Part shown: piece after piece, positions 8,070 to 16,527 of the stretch
Layout: the number at the start of each line of letters is the position of its first letter
Position numbering within the stretch: the stretch's first letter is position 1
Origin: CAVYXZ01 sp965223835
Lineage (GTDB): Bacteria > Chloroflexota > Anaerolineae > Aggregatilineales > Phototrophicaceae
Assembly: GCA_965223835.1 (NCBI GenBank)
Contig: CBDCXQ010000001.1
Span: 2,914,001-2,978,000 of the forward strand
DNA length: 64,000 bases
Reading direction: 5' to 3'
Notes under the pieces: model-generated
The model's input: only the letters and a program-made list of their open reading frames with translations
Told to the model about the DNA's origin: nothing
Databases searched by the model: none
Program-made: the position numbers and the translations under genes

Positions 8070-8569
8070 ACCCCGACCACCTGACTCCGACGTTCCATGA
8101 ATACCACATCTCGCCATACGCCATCCATCTGCCCGATCTTCTCGCGCACGCCCAGCGCCTTAAAGCCACAGGCCTTATGGATATGAATACTGATGTCATT
8201 CTCCGGGAAAATGCCGGTTTGTAATGTCCAGAATCCTGCCTGCTCCGACGCCTCTACCAGTGCTGCCAGCAGTTGCTTACCAATACCCTGTCCGCGTGCG
8301 GCAGAACCAATATAGATACTCTCCTCGGCGACCCCGGCATAAACGCACCGGCTCGAAACCGGACTCAGCGCCGCCCAGCCGACAACTTGACCCCCAAGCC
8401 GCGCCACCAAGCGGCAATTTTGAACATGGCTGACATCCCAGGTTTCCCAGTCCGGGGCCTCAGTCTCAAAGGTCGCGTTCTTCGTCGCGATTCCTTCCAG
8501 ATAAATTTCCCGCACCACCGGCCAATCCTGCGGTTGCATCGGTTCAATAACTACGTTCACTAATCTCAT
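8066..8569 (-). CDS. GNAT acetyltransferase, phosphinothricin/YncA-like
   Basis: 167 residues with the layout of the Pat/MnaT subgroup. IEPMQPQDWPVVREIYLEGI and the NATFETEAPDWETW segment are characteristic of these amine/methionine-derivative acetylases. The CoA loop is IGSAARGQGIGKQLLAAL, and the C-terminal HKACGFKALGVREKIGQMDG matches the family ending. Likely acetylates a small amine or amino-acid analogue; substrate not deducible. It overlaps the DUF4268 gene by 4 bases and follows the NUDIX gene by about 80 bases with a good SD-less gap (no terminator seen). Confidence 0.82.
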   Translation of the reverse strand: MRLVNVVIEPMQPQDWPVVREIYLEGIATKNATFETEAPDWETWDVSHVQNCRLVARLGGQVVGWAALSPVSSRCVYAGVAEESIYIGSAARGQGIGKQLLAALVEASEQAGFWTLQTGIFPENDISIHIHKACGFKALGVREKIGQMDGVWRDVVFMERRSQVVGV

Positions 8570-8650
8570 CTTTCTCCCCGCTCCATAGCGCAGCGGCGGT
8601 GGACCAAGTGCCGCGTTTTTTGCGGTAAAGGGGTCGGGGGTGAGGTAAAA

Positions 8651-9277
8651 CTACATCACCAGATGTGGTTCCCCAGCCAAATACCGTTTCGCGAGAACCA
8701 TCGCTTTATAAAACGGTTGATCGAGCAACGGCACAAAGTCATCGCGTCTGATGTCGATCCTGTCGGCACCCAATCCAACGGCCCGCGCCGTTAGCATCTC
8801 GCGTTGATCCGCGAATAACGCCAGCCCCGCGTCAATCTCAATGGCGACCAGCCCGGCAACTTCTGCTTGCTGATAATCATAATCACGAATATCGATATCA
8901 CGCACCAGCAGGAAATTATCAGCAAACTCACGATCAATCAGACCAGCATACTGAGCTACCGTCACTCGCAGTCCGACTGGGATCAAATCCGTAAACGCAA
9001 CGGCAATACCCAGTTCCTCGTGAATCTCCCGAACCCCATGTTCAATCGACTCACCAGCAGCATAGTGCCCGCCGACCGCAACATCCAGCTTGTTGGGGTA
9101 AATCTGTTTATCCGGGCCACGCTTTTGCAACACCATGACATCCCGACCAGAGTCATCGCGATAAATCACCCAGCAGTGAAACACCCGATGCCAGTCGCCA
9201 TCCTGATGCACCGCATTCCGGTCTTTCACCCCCAAATGTCGTAGATTCTCGTCATAAATATCAAGTAATTCGCCCAA
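8651..9277 (-). CDS. NUDIX hydrolase, isopentenyl-diphosphate-isomerase-like subgroup
   Basis: 208 residues. The Nudix box is visible as GHYAAGESIEHGVREIHEEL followed by GI, with the catalytic REIHEELG helix intact. The spacing between the first Glu and the Arg is one residue shorter than the textbook box, as in some IDI-like NUDIX proteins. The preceding HRVFHCWVIYRDDSGRDVMV strand also fits that group. Probably hydrolyses a nucleoside-diphosphate derivative; substrate unknown. Two bases separate it from trpF, so it is firmly inside the trp unit. Confidence 0.85.
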   Translation of the reverse strand: MGELLDIYDENLRHLGVKDRNAVHQDGDWHRVFHCWVIYRDDSGRDVMVLQKRGPDKQIYPNKLDVAVGGHYAAGESIEHGVREIHEELGIAVAFTDLIPVGLRVTVAQYAGLIDREFADNFLLVRDIDIRDYDYQQAEVAGLVAIEIDAGLALFADQREMLTARAVGLGADRIDIRRDDFVPLLDQPFYKAMVLAKRYLAGEPHLVM

Positions 9278-9279
9278 AC

Positions 9280-9933
9280 CTACCCCTTTGCCGCCGCAAT
9301 AAATGCCTTGACCAATGCCGCATTTTTGACACCCGGCTCAGCTTCAACCCCACTGGCAACATCCACACCCCAGGGTTGAATCACTTCAATCCGTGCAGCG
9401 ACATTTTCGGGATTCAGCCCCCCGGCTAACATCAGACGTGGGACCCGCTCCTTCACTGCCAGTGCCACCTCAACACTGGCTTCTTCGCCGGTTCCCCCAA
9501 ACAAGTTGGGGTGATACGCATCCAGTAGCAGAGAAGGAGCACGCTCATCGGAGGGCATGCTATTGCTAAAATACTGAACGTCATCCAATGCCATTGCCAG
9601 ATTCATCGGACGGATCGCCTTGAAGCCGATACCGTGCAGTTCTGCCATCATTGCATCCGATTCATCACCGCTCAGTTGCGCAAAATCCAACCCGACCTGA
9701 CCCGTAATCAATGAGACATTGCTCACCAATTCGTTCACAAATATACCCACCAGGACCGGACATTCTGCCCCTAGCTGCTCTCGCAGTGAATCACAAATGT
9801 TGCTGGCGTTCTCCGATGTTACATACCGGGGGCTAGACTTATAAAAATTCAGTCCCAGTAAATCAGCTCCGGCTTCAGCCGCAACCAGTGCATCAGCCAG
9901 AGACGTAATGCCGCAGATTTTTACTTTCGTCAT
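9280..9933 (-). CDS. trpF: phosphoribosylanthranilate isomerase
   Basis: Amadori isomerisation of N-(5-phosphoribosyl)anthranilate to CdRP, third tryptophan step. 217 residues. Catalytic Cys sits in VKICGITSLADALVAAEAGA. GLNFYKSSPRYV is the phosphate-side strand, and the catalytic Asp lies in LLLDAYHPNLFGGTGEE. LMLAGGLNPENV and VDVASGVEAEPGVKN complete the barrel. It ends 2 bases before the NUDIX gene and starts about 54 bases after the B3/B4-domain gene. Confidence 0.96.
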   Translation of the reverse strand: MTKVKICGITSLADALVAAEAGADLLGLNFYKSSPRYVTSENASNICDSLREQLGAECPVLVGIFVNELVSNVSLITGQVGLDFAQLSGDESDAMMAELHGIGFKAIRPMNLAMALDDVQYFSNSMPSDERAPSLLLDAYHPNLFGGTGEEASVEVALAVKERVPRLMLAGGLNPENVAARIEVIQPWGVDVASGVEAEPGVKNAALVKAFIAAAKG

Positions 9934-9987
9934 CGTCCCATCTCCACTTCAACGATTCCGCGTCCAGCGGCCCTTGCCAACTGCTGC

Positions 9988-10689
9988 TTACACGGCTGGC
10001 TGGTTGTTTTCAAGAACGAACATTGAATAATCACCTCCGGCATAAGTCTGCAACAACCGCAGCAGATCATCACCCGCCTGTTCAACCGCTTCCCGTCCAC
10101 CCTCATGCTGCGCTTCAAACGTGATAATGGCGTTCGTGGTTGTGACCTGGGCCGCGCTCTCCGCGCTCTGCCGCCAGCACCAACGCCGCGCCAGCACCAT
10201 GCCAGTTTCATCGCTAAAGACGACTTCGCCCGGTTCCGGGTGGAGAATTTCGTCTGAACCCAACTCCCGGAAGCGCTCACTACCATCTGCCAAATGCACC
10301 GTCACCGTACCTTCAACCGCACGGGTATCAAACACCGCAACCGGCAGCGCATATCGAATACTCACCAGATTACCGATGTCCACGAGCGTATTGATGCTCG
10401 GAATGTCACCTCTTTTTGTCAACCGTCGCAGCAGCGCTTCACAGGCACTGCGATATTGGGTAGGCTTAACCCCAAATTGGGAGAAGGCGCGCCGCCAGGC
10501 TGCAATAGACGGCAACTCGCTTAACGGGGTATCACCGTTGCGTTCCAGCACACCCTGCTGTTCGGTCTCGAACTGGGTTCGCAGATCATCCGGTGTGGGG
10601 CCATTTTGCATCTGCTTAGCGAGGATCACCCCACCCACAATATTTGGATACTGTCCAATGATCGCCGTGTCATATTGAAAAATCGTCAT
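9988..10689 (-). CDS. B3/B4 tRNA-binding-domain protein (PheRS beta-like editing domain)
   Basis: 233 residues composed essentially of one B3/4 domain, the module that forms the editing site in the phenylalanyl-tRNA synthetase beta chain. Characteristic stretches are SIAAWRRAFSQFGVKPTQY, SINTLVDIGNLVSIRYALPV, VFDTRAVEGTVTVHLADGSE and LVDIGN-type turns. Stand-alone B3/B4 proteins are widespread and mostly uncharacterised. Editing of mischarged aromatic aminoacyl-tRNA is a plausible but unproven role. Its position between trpC (5 bases) and trpF, in an operon sensed through tRNA-Trp, is suggestive. Confidence 0.8.
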   Translation of the reverse strand: MTIFQYDTAIIGQYPNIVGGVILAKQMQNGPTPDDLRTQFETEQQGVLERNGDTPLSELPSIAAWRRAFSQFGVKPTQYRSACEALLRRLTKRGDIPSINTLVDIGNLVSIRYALPVAVFDTRAVEGTVTVHLADGSERFRELGSDEILHPEPGEVVFSDETGMVLARRWCWRQSAESAAQVTTTNAIITFEAQHEGGREAVEQAGDDLLRLLQTYAGGDYSMFVLENNQPAV

Positions 10690-10694
10690 CTTCG

Positions 10695-11510
10695 TTAACC
10701 ACGTTGTTGACTACTGTATGCCTGCACCGTTGCGGCCATATCACCCGACTTAACGAGTGATTCACCGACCAACACGGCATGAGCACCCAATTGGCCCATT
10801 TTTGACACGTCTTGCGCGTTCATGATGCCGCTTTCGGCGACCAGCGTCACATCATCCGGGACCTGGGCCGCCAACCGCGCTGTCGTCATCAGATCGACTT
10901 GAAAGGTTTTTAGGTCCCGATTATTGATACCGAGAAGCGTTGGCCCGATCTTCAAAGCGCGTTCAAGCTCCAATTCATTATGAACTTCAAGCAGCGGCGT
11001 CATCCCCAACTCAATAATCAGCGCGTGCAATTCCGCCAATTGTTCATCAGCCAGGGCCGCCACGATCAACAGCACCGCATCCGCGCCAAATGCACGAGCC
11101 TCATAAACCTGATACGGATCAATGACGAATTCCTTGCATAGCAGCGGCACCGTGACTGCGGCCCGAACCGCTTGCAAATAGCGGATGTTACCCTGAAAAA
11201 ATTGCTCATCGGTCAACACCGAAATTGCTGCGGCACCGTTGTGGGCATAGGTCGTTGCAATCGCCACTGGATCAAAATCTTCGATCAAAACCCCTTTACT
11301 GGGTGAGGCTTTTTTAACCTCAGCAATCAACGCCACCGTCTCCCGCCGCAGCGCTGCTGTGAAGTCACGAACGGGTGCTTGCACGGCGATCATGTCCAGG
11401 ATAGCCGGCAATGGTCGTTGCGCCATGCACTCTGCATTTTCGATCACTTTATGCGCCAGGATCTTATCCAGCACCGTGTCGGTCTTTATGTATGTCGCGG
11501 AATTTGTCAT
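10695..11510 (-). CDS. trpC: indole-3-glycerol phosphate synthase
   Basis: Ring closure of CdRP to indole-3-glycerol phosphate. 271 residues, monofunctional barrel. The catalytic Lys/Glu strand reads VALIAEVKKASPSKGVL, followed by the ISVLTDEQFFQG loop, VPLLCKEFVIDPYQVYEARA with the second Lys/Glu, GINNRDLKTFQVD and LVAESGIMNAQDVSKMG. Standard length. It starts 39 bases after trpD and is followed at 5 bases by the B3/B4 gene. Confidence 0.97.
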   Translation of the reverse strand: MTNSATYIKTDTVLDKILAHKVIENAECMAQRPLPAILDMIAVQAPVRDFTAALRRETVALIAEVKKASPSKGVLIEDFDPVAIATTYAHNGAAAISVLTDEQFFQGNIRYLQAVRAAVTVPLLCKEFVIDPYQVYEARAFGADAVLLIVAALADEQLAELHALIIELGMTPLLEVHNELELERALKIGPTLLGINNRDLKTFQVDLMTTARLAAQVPDDVTLVAESGIMNAQDVSKMGQLGAHAVLVGESLVKSGDMAATVQAYSSQQRG

Positions 11511-11549
11511 CTACCCAACGCGCCTTTTATCTCTACATCGAACCTTTTA

Positions 11550-12581
11550 CTACTGAACAAAACTCTGACTGAACTCAACCAGCGCGTCCAGTTTTTGCAA
11601 TGCCGCGCCACTGTCGACGGTCTCCGCTGCCAGCGCTATCCCTTGCTTAAGATCACCTGCTTTACCGGACGCCACCAGCGCCGCTCCTGCATTCAGCAGT
11701 ACCACATCCCGCTTGGCACCATCCATCGTACCATCCAGGATGCCACGCAGAATCGCCGCATTGGTTGGTGCATCGTCGCCGAGCAAATCGGAAATGTGCG
11801 CGTTTGCCAGACCATAGTCTTCCGGCTGCATTTCATAAGTTTCAACATCACCATCAACAAAATGGCTTACACGATTTGGCCCAGTAGTCGTCAGTTCGTC
11901 AAGTCCGCCATAACCGCTCACAACCATCGCCGAAACCGAACCCAATTCACCGAGAACGCTTGCCAGTGTATCAGTCAGGTCTGACGTAAACACGCCCATC
12001 AACTGACGCTGTGCCCCTGCCGGGTTAGTTAATGGCCCCAGGATGTTGAAGATGGTTCGCACTTTCATCTCACGCCGCGGACCAATCGCATATTTCATTG
12101 CCGGGTGCAGTTTGATCGCGTACAAAAAACCGATACCAATTTCTTCAACTGCTTGCGCCACCTGCTCCGGTGTCAGGTCCAGGTTTACGCCCAATTCACC
12201 CAGAACATCGGCGCTGCCACATTTGCTACTCGCCGCTCGATTACCATGTTTAGCGACCTTCATCCCCGCCCCGGCAGCAACAAACGCCACTGTCGTGCTG
12301 ATATTAAACGTGCCGGAGCTATCCCCACCGGTGCCACAGGTATCCAGCAATTCAGCGCCGTTGGCTTTCACTGGCACACGAGTGGCATTTTCGCGCATAG
12401 CCCGCGCGCTGCCGACGATCTCATCGAGTGTCTCGCCCTTCATCCGCAGCGCCATCAGGTATGCGCCAATCTGGGCATCGGTTGCTTCGCCGCGCATGAT
12501 CTGATTCATGACGGATTCAGCTTCATCGGCCTGTAAGTGCCCAAACCGACTGGCTACATCAATCGCTCGTTGAATGTCCAT
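11550..12581 (-). CDS. trpD: anthranilate phosphoribosyltransferase
   Basis: Transfers the phosphoribosyl group from PRPP to anthranilate. 343 residues, family-typical. Visible are LLDTCGTGGDSSGTFNIST (PRPP loop), KHGNRAASSKCGSADVLGEL, IGFLYAIKLHPAMKY and ILGPLTNPAGAQRQLMGVF. Located between the nitrilase-family gene (48 bases upstream) and trpC. No promoter seen in front of it. Confidence 0.97.
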   Translation of the reverse strand: MDIQRAIDVASRFGHLQADEAESVMNQIMRGEATDAQIGAYLMALRMKGETLDEIVGSARAMRENATRVPVKANGAELLDTCGTGGDSSGTFNISTTVAFVAAGAGMKVAKHGNRAASSKCGSADVLGELGVNLDLTPEQVAQAVEEIGIGFLYAIKLHPAMKYAIGPRREMKVRTIFNILGPLTNPAGAQRQLMGVFTSDLTDTLASVLGELGSVSAMVVSGYGGLDELTTTGPNRVSHFVDGDVETYEMQPEDYGLANAHISDLLGDDAPTNAAILRGILDGTMDGAKRDVVLLNAGAALVASGKAGDLKQGIALAAETVDSGAALQKLDALVEFSQSFVQ

Positions 12582-12629
12582 CCAAGTTCCTTATCAAAAT
12601 CCCATTCTTTATTGCTTCTATCCTGAACA

Positions 12630-13388
12630 TTAGCTTTGAACATAGCGCGGATAGGTTGATTTTGCTTGTTCTGCTACTGACAGGTCGATTTGTATTGTCA
12701 CAAAGGGTTCGTCGGTGCTCGTCACCGCCAGCACTTCTCCCTCCGGGTCAATAACCCACCCCATGCCGCCAAATTCTAATCCAGTCTCATGAGCACCAGC
12801 CCGGTTTGATGACAGACAATATGCCCCACTGATGACAGCCGTTGCCCGACCACCTGCCAGCCATTTATCGTTCGTTACCTTCGGTGTTGCGCGGGGCACG
12901 GCAACGATATGAACACCCTGTTGTCCATAGGCGCGTGCATGTTCGGTGAACCACATCTCAGTACAAATCTGAAAACCGATCAAAGCATCCCGCGCCATAA
13001 CCGGCACAAAGTCGCCCGTGCCACGCCCATACCACGATGCTTCCCAGAAGCCTGCTTCATCGGGTAAATAATATTTGTCATGGATTAATTGCACGCCTGA
13101 TTCAAAAACAAACCCGGTATTGCGCCGCTGTCCACTGTGGTTCCGCGCCAAGCTCCCCAGCACAACCGCCGGTGACAATTCTTCAAGCCGTCCCAGCCAT
13201 TCATCATGTGCGTCAACTGTTCGTCTCCACACCGCCGAATCGAAATCGGGTACTGCGGCAAACCAGGGCGCGAACGGCATTTCTGGCAGAAGTACCAGGT
13301 CGCTCCGTTCAGCCTGCACATGGGTTTTGAGCTGCTTCCAGTCAGCGGCAAGTTGCGAGTCGTGCAATTGACAGACGGTGACTTTCAT
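12630..13388 (-). CDS. carbon-nitrogen hydrolase (nitrilase superfamily)
   Basis: 252 residues with the complete Glu-Lys-Cys triad: Glu36 in LVLLPEMPFAPW, Lys105 in IHDKYYLPDEAGFWE, and Cys142 in IGFQICTEMWF. Hydrolyses or condenses an amide or nitrile, perhaps an N-carbamoyl or omega-amide metabolite. The exact clade cannot be told from motifs. Sits 6 bases after trpG and before trpD. An indole-acetonitrile or amide role would fit the neighbourhood, but nothing in the sequence proves it. Confidence 0.85.
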   Translation of the reverse strand: MKVTVCQLHDSQLAADWKQLKTHVQAERSDLVLLPEMPFAPWFAAVPDFDSAVWRRTVDAHDEWLGRLEELSPAVVLGSLARNHSGQRRNTGFVFESGVQLIHDKYYLPDEAGFWEASWYGRGTGDFVPVMARDALIGFQICTEMWFTEHARAYGQQGVHIVAVPRATPKVTNDKWLAGGRATAVISGAYCLSSNRAGAHETGLEFGGMGWVIDPEGEVLAVTSTDEPFVTIQIDLSVAEQAKSTYPRYVQS

Positions 13389-13394
13389 CGTGTC

Positions 13395-13982
13395 TCAGGC
13401 CTGCACCTGCACGGCTTCCCGCATTTCCAGGAAATTCTGTAACACGCGCGGCCCATAACCCGTCAGAATACTTTCCGGGTGGAATTGCACACCCATCACC
13501 GGCAGTTCCTTATGGCGCAGACCCATAATCTCACCTTGATCGGTAAAGGCAGTCACCGTCAGCACATCCGGCAACGAATCTTCCTCAACAATCAGGCTAT
13601 GATAACGTGTGGCCTCAAACGGACTGGGAACGCCCTTAAACAGCGCATCATTCTTATGGTAGATCATGCTGGTCTTCCCATGCATTAATCGACCGGCACG
13701 GGTGACGATGCCACCATAAGCCTGTCCAATGCATTGATGCCCCAGACACACCCCCATGATTGGCGTGGTTGGCCCCAACTCACGGATCACATTCAGAGAG
13801 ATGCCACCATCATCTGGTGTACCTGGCCCTGGTGAAATCAAAATCTTTGCCGGGGCCAGCTTCCGAATCTCATCAAGGGTCACTTGATCGTTACGCTTTA
13901 CCACGATCTGAGCGCCCAGTTCGCCCAATTGCTGAACGATGTTATAGGTAAAGCTGTCGTAGTTATCAATTACCAGAATCAC
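13395..13982 (-). CDS. trpG: anthranilate synthase glutamine amidotransferase subunit
   Basis: Supplies ammonia from glutamine to TrpE. 195 residues, class I amidotransferase. Nucleophile Cys79 in MGVCLGHQCIGQAYGG; His168 and Glu170 in MGVQFHPESI. N-terminal MILVIDNYDSFTYNIVQ and ISPGPGTPDDGG oxyanion region are classical. It overlaps the preceding histidine-phosphatase-like gene by 17 bases, an unusual insertion between trpE and trpG, which are normally adjacent. Confidence 0.97.
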   Translation of the reverse strand: MILVIDNYDSFTYNIVQQLGELGAQIVVKRNDQVTLDEIRKLAPAKILISPGPGTPDDGGISLNVIRELGPTTPIMGVCLGHQCIGQAYGGIVTRAGRLMHGKTSMIYHKNDALFKGVPSPFEATRYHSLIVEEDSLPDVLTVTAFTDQGEIMGLRHKELPVMGVQFHPESILTGYGPRVLQNFLEMREAVQVQA

Positions 13983-14628
13983 GGTTACTCTCCAATTCTT
14001 GAACTGAATGGCTCCTCAGTCCTTCTAGATGCAGCAGATCATTGAGCGCCACTTGTTCCCAGTCACCAGCCTCAGTGCGCCGAATGGTCGTAACGGCTGT
14101 ATTGCCCAACACAGTGCGATAAATATCATAATCAGGAATCAACGAATCGAGCAGCACGTGGGAGGAGGTAGTATGCGTCAAGATGCCAACCGTATGCCCC
14201 GGATCAGACTCTAAAATCTCGGCAAACGCTGCATTCACCCGCTTGCGCACATCTGCCCGCGACTCACCCCCGCCAACCGGATAATTCTCAATATCGGCCA
14301 GTAACTGCTGGTACTCCTTCGCATTCCACGAGCGAATTTCATCCAACGTCATCCCCTGCCACGTGCCAACATCGCGCTCTCGCCAGCGTGGATCGAACAC
14401 CGGCTCAAAATTCAACGCCGCTGCCAGCAACGTTGCCGTTTCAACCGCCCGTCGGGAATCACTGGAATACAACGCGCTCATGCCAATGTTACGAATAAAT
14501 TTTGAAAGCGCCTGGGATTGCGCCCGCCCATAGTCATTCAGCGGGCTGGCGACCCAACCTTGCCAGCGTCCCTGTCGGTTCCAATCAGTTTCACCGGGCC
14601 TGATGAGAATAACCCGATTGACGGTCAT
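13966..14628 (-). CDS. histidine-phosphatase-fold protein lacking the RHG nucleophile
   Basis: 220 residues, phosphoglycerate-mutase-like. The first strand reads VILIRPGETDWNRQGRWQG. In active members this is R-H-G-E-T, with His the phosphate-accepting nucleophile; here that position is Pro (CCC codon). The remaining signatures are kept: LNDYGRAQSQALS, ALYSSDSRRAVETATLLA, WRERDVGTWQGMTLDE and the second His in VGILTHTTSSHVLL. Either it is a pseudo-enzyme with a structural or binding role, or it uses another mechanism. It lies between trpE (no gap) and trpG (17-base overlap), so its expression is locked to anthranilate synthase. Confidence 0.8.
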   Translation of the reverse strand: MTVNRVILIRPGETDWNRQGRWQGWVASPLNDYGRAQSQALSKFIRNIGMSALYSSDSRRAVETATLLAAALNFEPVFDPRWRERDVGTWQGMTLDEIRSWNAKEYQQLLADIENYPVGGGESRADVRKRVNAAFAEILESDPGHTVGILTHTTSSHVLLDSLIPDYDIYRTVLGNTAVTTIRRTEAGDWEQVALNDLLHLEGLRSHSVQELESNRDSGN

Positions 14629-16146
14629 CTAGAGCAACCCTTCTTCTGCCTGACTAATCGCGACTGAAATTGCACGGGCTTTATTAATCGTTTCCTGATA
14701 TTCGGTTGCCGGGTCACTGTCGGCCACAATCCCGGCGCCTGATTGCATGTAAATCGTATCGTCCTGCATCAGCAGTGCCCGGATGGTTATACAGGTGTCC
14801 ATTGAGCCATCGAAGCTAAAATAACCGACCGCCCCGCCATAAGGTCCGCGCCGCGTGCCTTCCAGTTCTTCAATAATCTCCATCGCCCGTACTTTGGGCG
14901 CACCACTCAATGTCCCCGCCGGGAACGTCGCTGCCAGCAAATCAAATGCACTCATCTTCGGGTCAATGTCGCCGATCACCTGACTGACGATGTGCATCAC
15001 ATGCGAATAGCGCTCGATATACATCATATCCGGCACGGTGACGGTACCATAGGTGCAGACCCGCCCCAGATCGTTACGACCCAGGTCCACCAGCATGACA
15101 TGTTCCGCCCGTTCTTTGGGGTCATTGAGGAGTTCGTCAGCCAACGCATCATCTGCTTCGGGGGTCGCGCCGCGCGGTTTGGTCCCGGCAATGGGTCGCA
15201 CCGTCGCCACGCCATCTTCCAGCCGCACCATCATCTCAGGCGATGCACCCATCAGCGTATAATCATCGCCAAAGCGCAAAAAGAACATGTATGGCGATGG
15301 ATTGAGCGCCCGCAGTGCCCGGTATATCGAGAATGGTTCTGCCGTCGTCTGCCGCTGGAACCGTTGCGAGATCACCACCTGGAAAGCATCGCCCGCTGCG
15401 ATGTATTCCTTCACGTCGCGTACATTTTGTTCGAACTTTTCTTGGGTCACGTTCGAAGTGAACTCGGCATCTACCGGGTCAGCAACATCTAACGGAATTG
15501 GCAGTGGTTGGCGCAGCGCATCAACCAGATCATCCAACCGCCGTACCGCATCGTCGTAAGCCGCGTCAGGATCGCCGACATTATGCGCATTTGCCAGTAG
15601 AATCAGTTGATGCTTGGCATGATCGAAAATCACCAGCGTATCCGGCAATAAAAACGCCGCATCCGGCACGTCCAGTTCTTTCTTAGCAGTATCCGGCAGA
15701 CGCTCAAAATAACGCACCACATCATAGCCGACAAAGCCGACGGCTCCACCAACAAACCGTGGCAAGCCATCAATCTTCACCGGCTTGACCCGACTGAATT
15801 CCTGCTTGATCGCCAGCAGTGGATTCTCGCCCAGACGCAATTCACGCGTGGTTGATTTACCATGCAGCGTGCGGGTGACTACATTATCCTTGATCGTAAT
15901 CATGCCTTTGGGATTCACGCCCAAGAATGAATAACGTCCGACCTGTTCGCCACCTTCGACACTTTCCAGCAAAAACGAAATATTTCCAGTCTGTGCCAGC
16001 TTCATATAGACCGAAACAGGGGTCTCAAGGTCAGCTAATAAGGTTCGGTAAACCGGCACGAGATCGCCCTGCCCAAACAGTTGATAGACTTCTTCCCGAC
16101 TCGGTTGGGCCGCAGCGCGGGTGCGGGGGGGTGTTGTGAAAACCAT
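14629..16146 (-). CDS. trpE: anthranilate synthase component I
   Basis: Chorismate plus ammonia to anthranilate. 505 residues. The Trp feedback site element LLES is present near residue 58 (ISFLLESVEGGEQVGRYSFL). Catalytic motifs are VRPIAGTKPRGATPEADDAL, MLVDLGRNDLGRV, AGTLSGAPKVRAMEIIEELE and GPYGGAVGYFSFDG. ATG at 16146 has GGAGG 9 bases upstream, directly behind the T-box terminator. First gene of the trp supra-operon. Confidence 0.98.
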   Translation of the reverse strand: MVFTTPPRTRAAAQPSREEVYQLFGQGDLVPVYRTLLADLETPVSVYMKLAQTGNISFLLESVEGGEQVGRYSFLGVNPKGMITIKDNVVTRTLHGKSTTRELRLGENPLLAIKQEFSRVKPVKIDGLPRFVGGAVGFVGYDVVRYFERLPDTAKKELDVPDAAFLLPDTLVIFDHAKHQLILLANAHNVGDPDAAYDDAVRRLDDLVDALRQPLPIPLDVADPVDAEFTSNVTQEKFEQNVRDVKEYIAAGDAFQVVISQRFQRQTTAEPFSIYRALRALNPSPYMFFLRFGDDYTLMGASPEMMVRLEDGVATVRPIAGTKPRGATPEADDALADELLNDPKERAEHVMLVDLGRNDLGRVCTYGTVTVPDMMYIERYSHVMHIVSQVIGDIDPKMSAFDLLAATFPAGTLSGAPKVRAMEIIEELEGTRRGPYGGAVGYFSFDGSMDTCITIRALLMQDDTIYMQSGAGIVADSDPATEYQETINKARAISVAISQAEEGLL

Positions 16147-16160
16147 GTTCGCAATCCTCC

Positions 16161-16455
16161 AAATAAAAAATCCCTATCGCCAGTCAAGGACGAGAGGGAT
16201 TCCCGTGGTGCCACCTTGGTTCCTGCTGACTCAGCAGCAGGCACTCATTCACAGGTACGGGCCACAAAGACCGATACCCTGCGCTCTGATAACGGTGCGC
16301 CTTCCGGCTCCGGCTAGTTTGAACGCCATGTCGCGTTGGTTCGCCGTTGCAACTCCCTGGTCCATTCAGCATCTGCGCTGTTACCACCTTCACAGCCCCC
16401 CGGTGGCTCTCTGAAACCCGCTTTGATACTTACTCTTCCAGATCGTCGTTTTTAG
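16161..16455 (-). ncRNA. T-box riboswitch, tRNA-Trp specific, controlling trpE
   Basis: On the minus strand the leader shows, in order: the Stem I start and AGAGAG-type element (around 16430-16400); a GAA-TGG-ACC specifier loop with the Trp codon TGG at 16364-16362; a stem III-like hairpin (CCTGCTG/CAGCAGG, 16241-16222); the T-box/antiterminator sequence AAGGTGGCACCACGG (16217-16203); and a terminator. The terminator has an 11-bp stem with one mismatch (16201-16191 / 16179-16169) ending in TTTTTTATTT. Uncharged tRNA-Trp should pair with the specifier and the antiterminator bulge, allowing read-through into trpE and the 13 kb beyond. Confidence 0.95.
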
Positions 16456-16477
16456 TCGAAATATCTGATTGTGCGCT

Positions 16478-16506
16478 ATCGTAACGGGAATTGGGAGGCT
16501 TGTCAA
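16478..16506 (-). promoter_or_regulatory. promoter of the trp supra-operon
   Basis: Minus-strand TTGACA (16506-16501), 17-base spacer, TACGAT (16483-16478). Start of transcription is expected near 16470, just before T-box stem I. It lies 22 bases beyond the stop codon of the PIN-domain gene. Confidence 0.85.
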
Positions 16507-16527
16507 GCAATTCGCGGAAATTGAATT

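Noticed and set aside
9930..10286. 118-codon minus-strand frame between trpF and the B3/B4 gene
   Set aside because: It is Arg/Ser-rich and overlaps the B3/B4 gene in another frame; it is a shadow without an SD.
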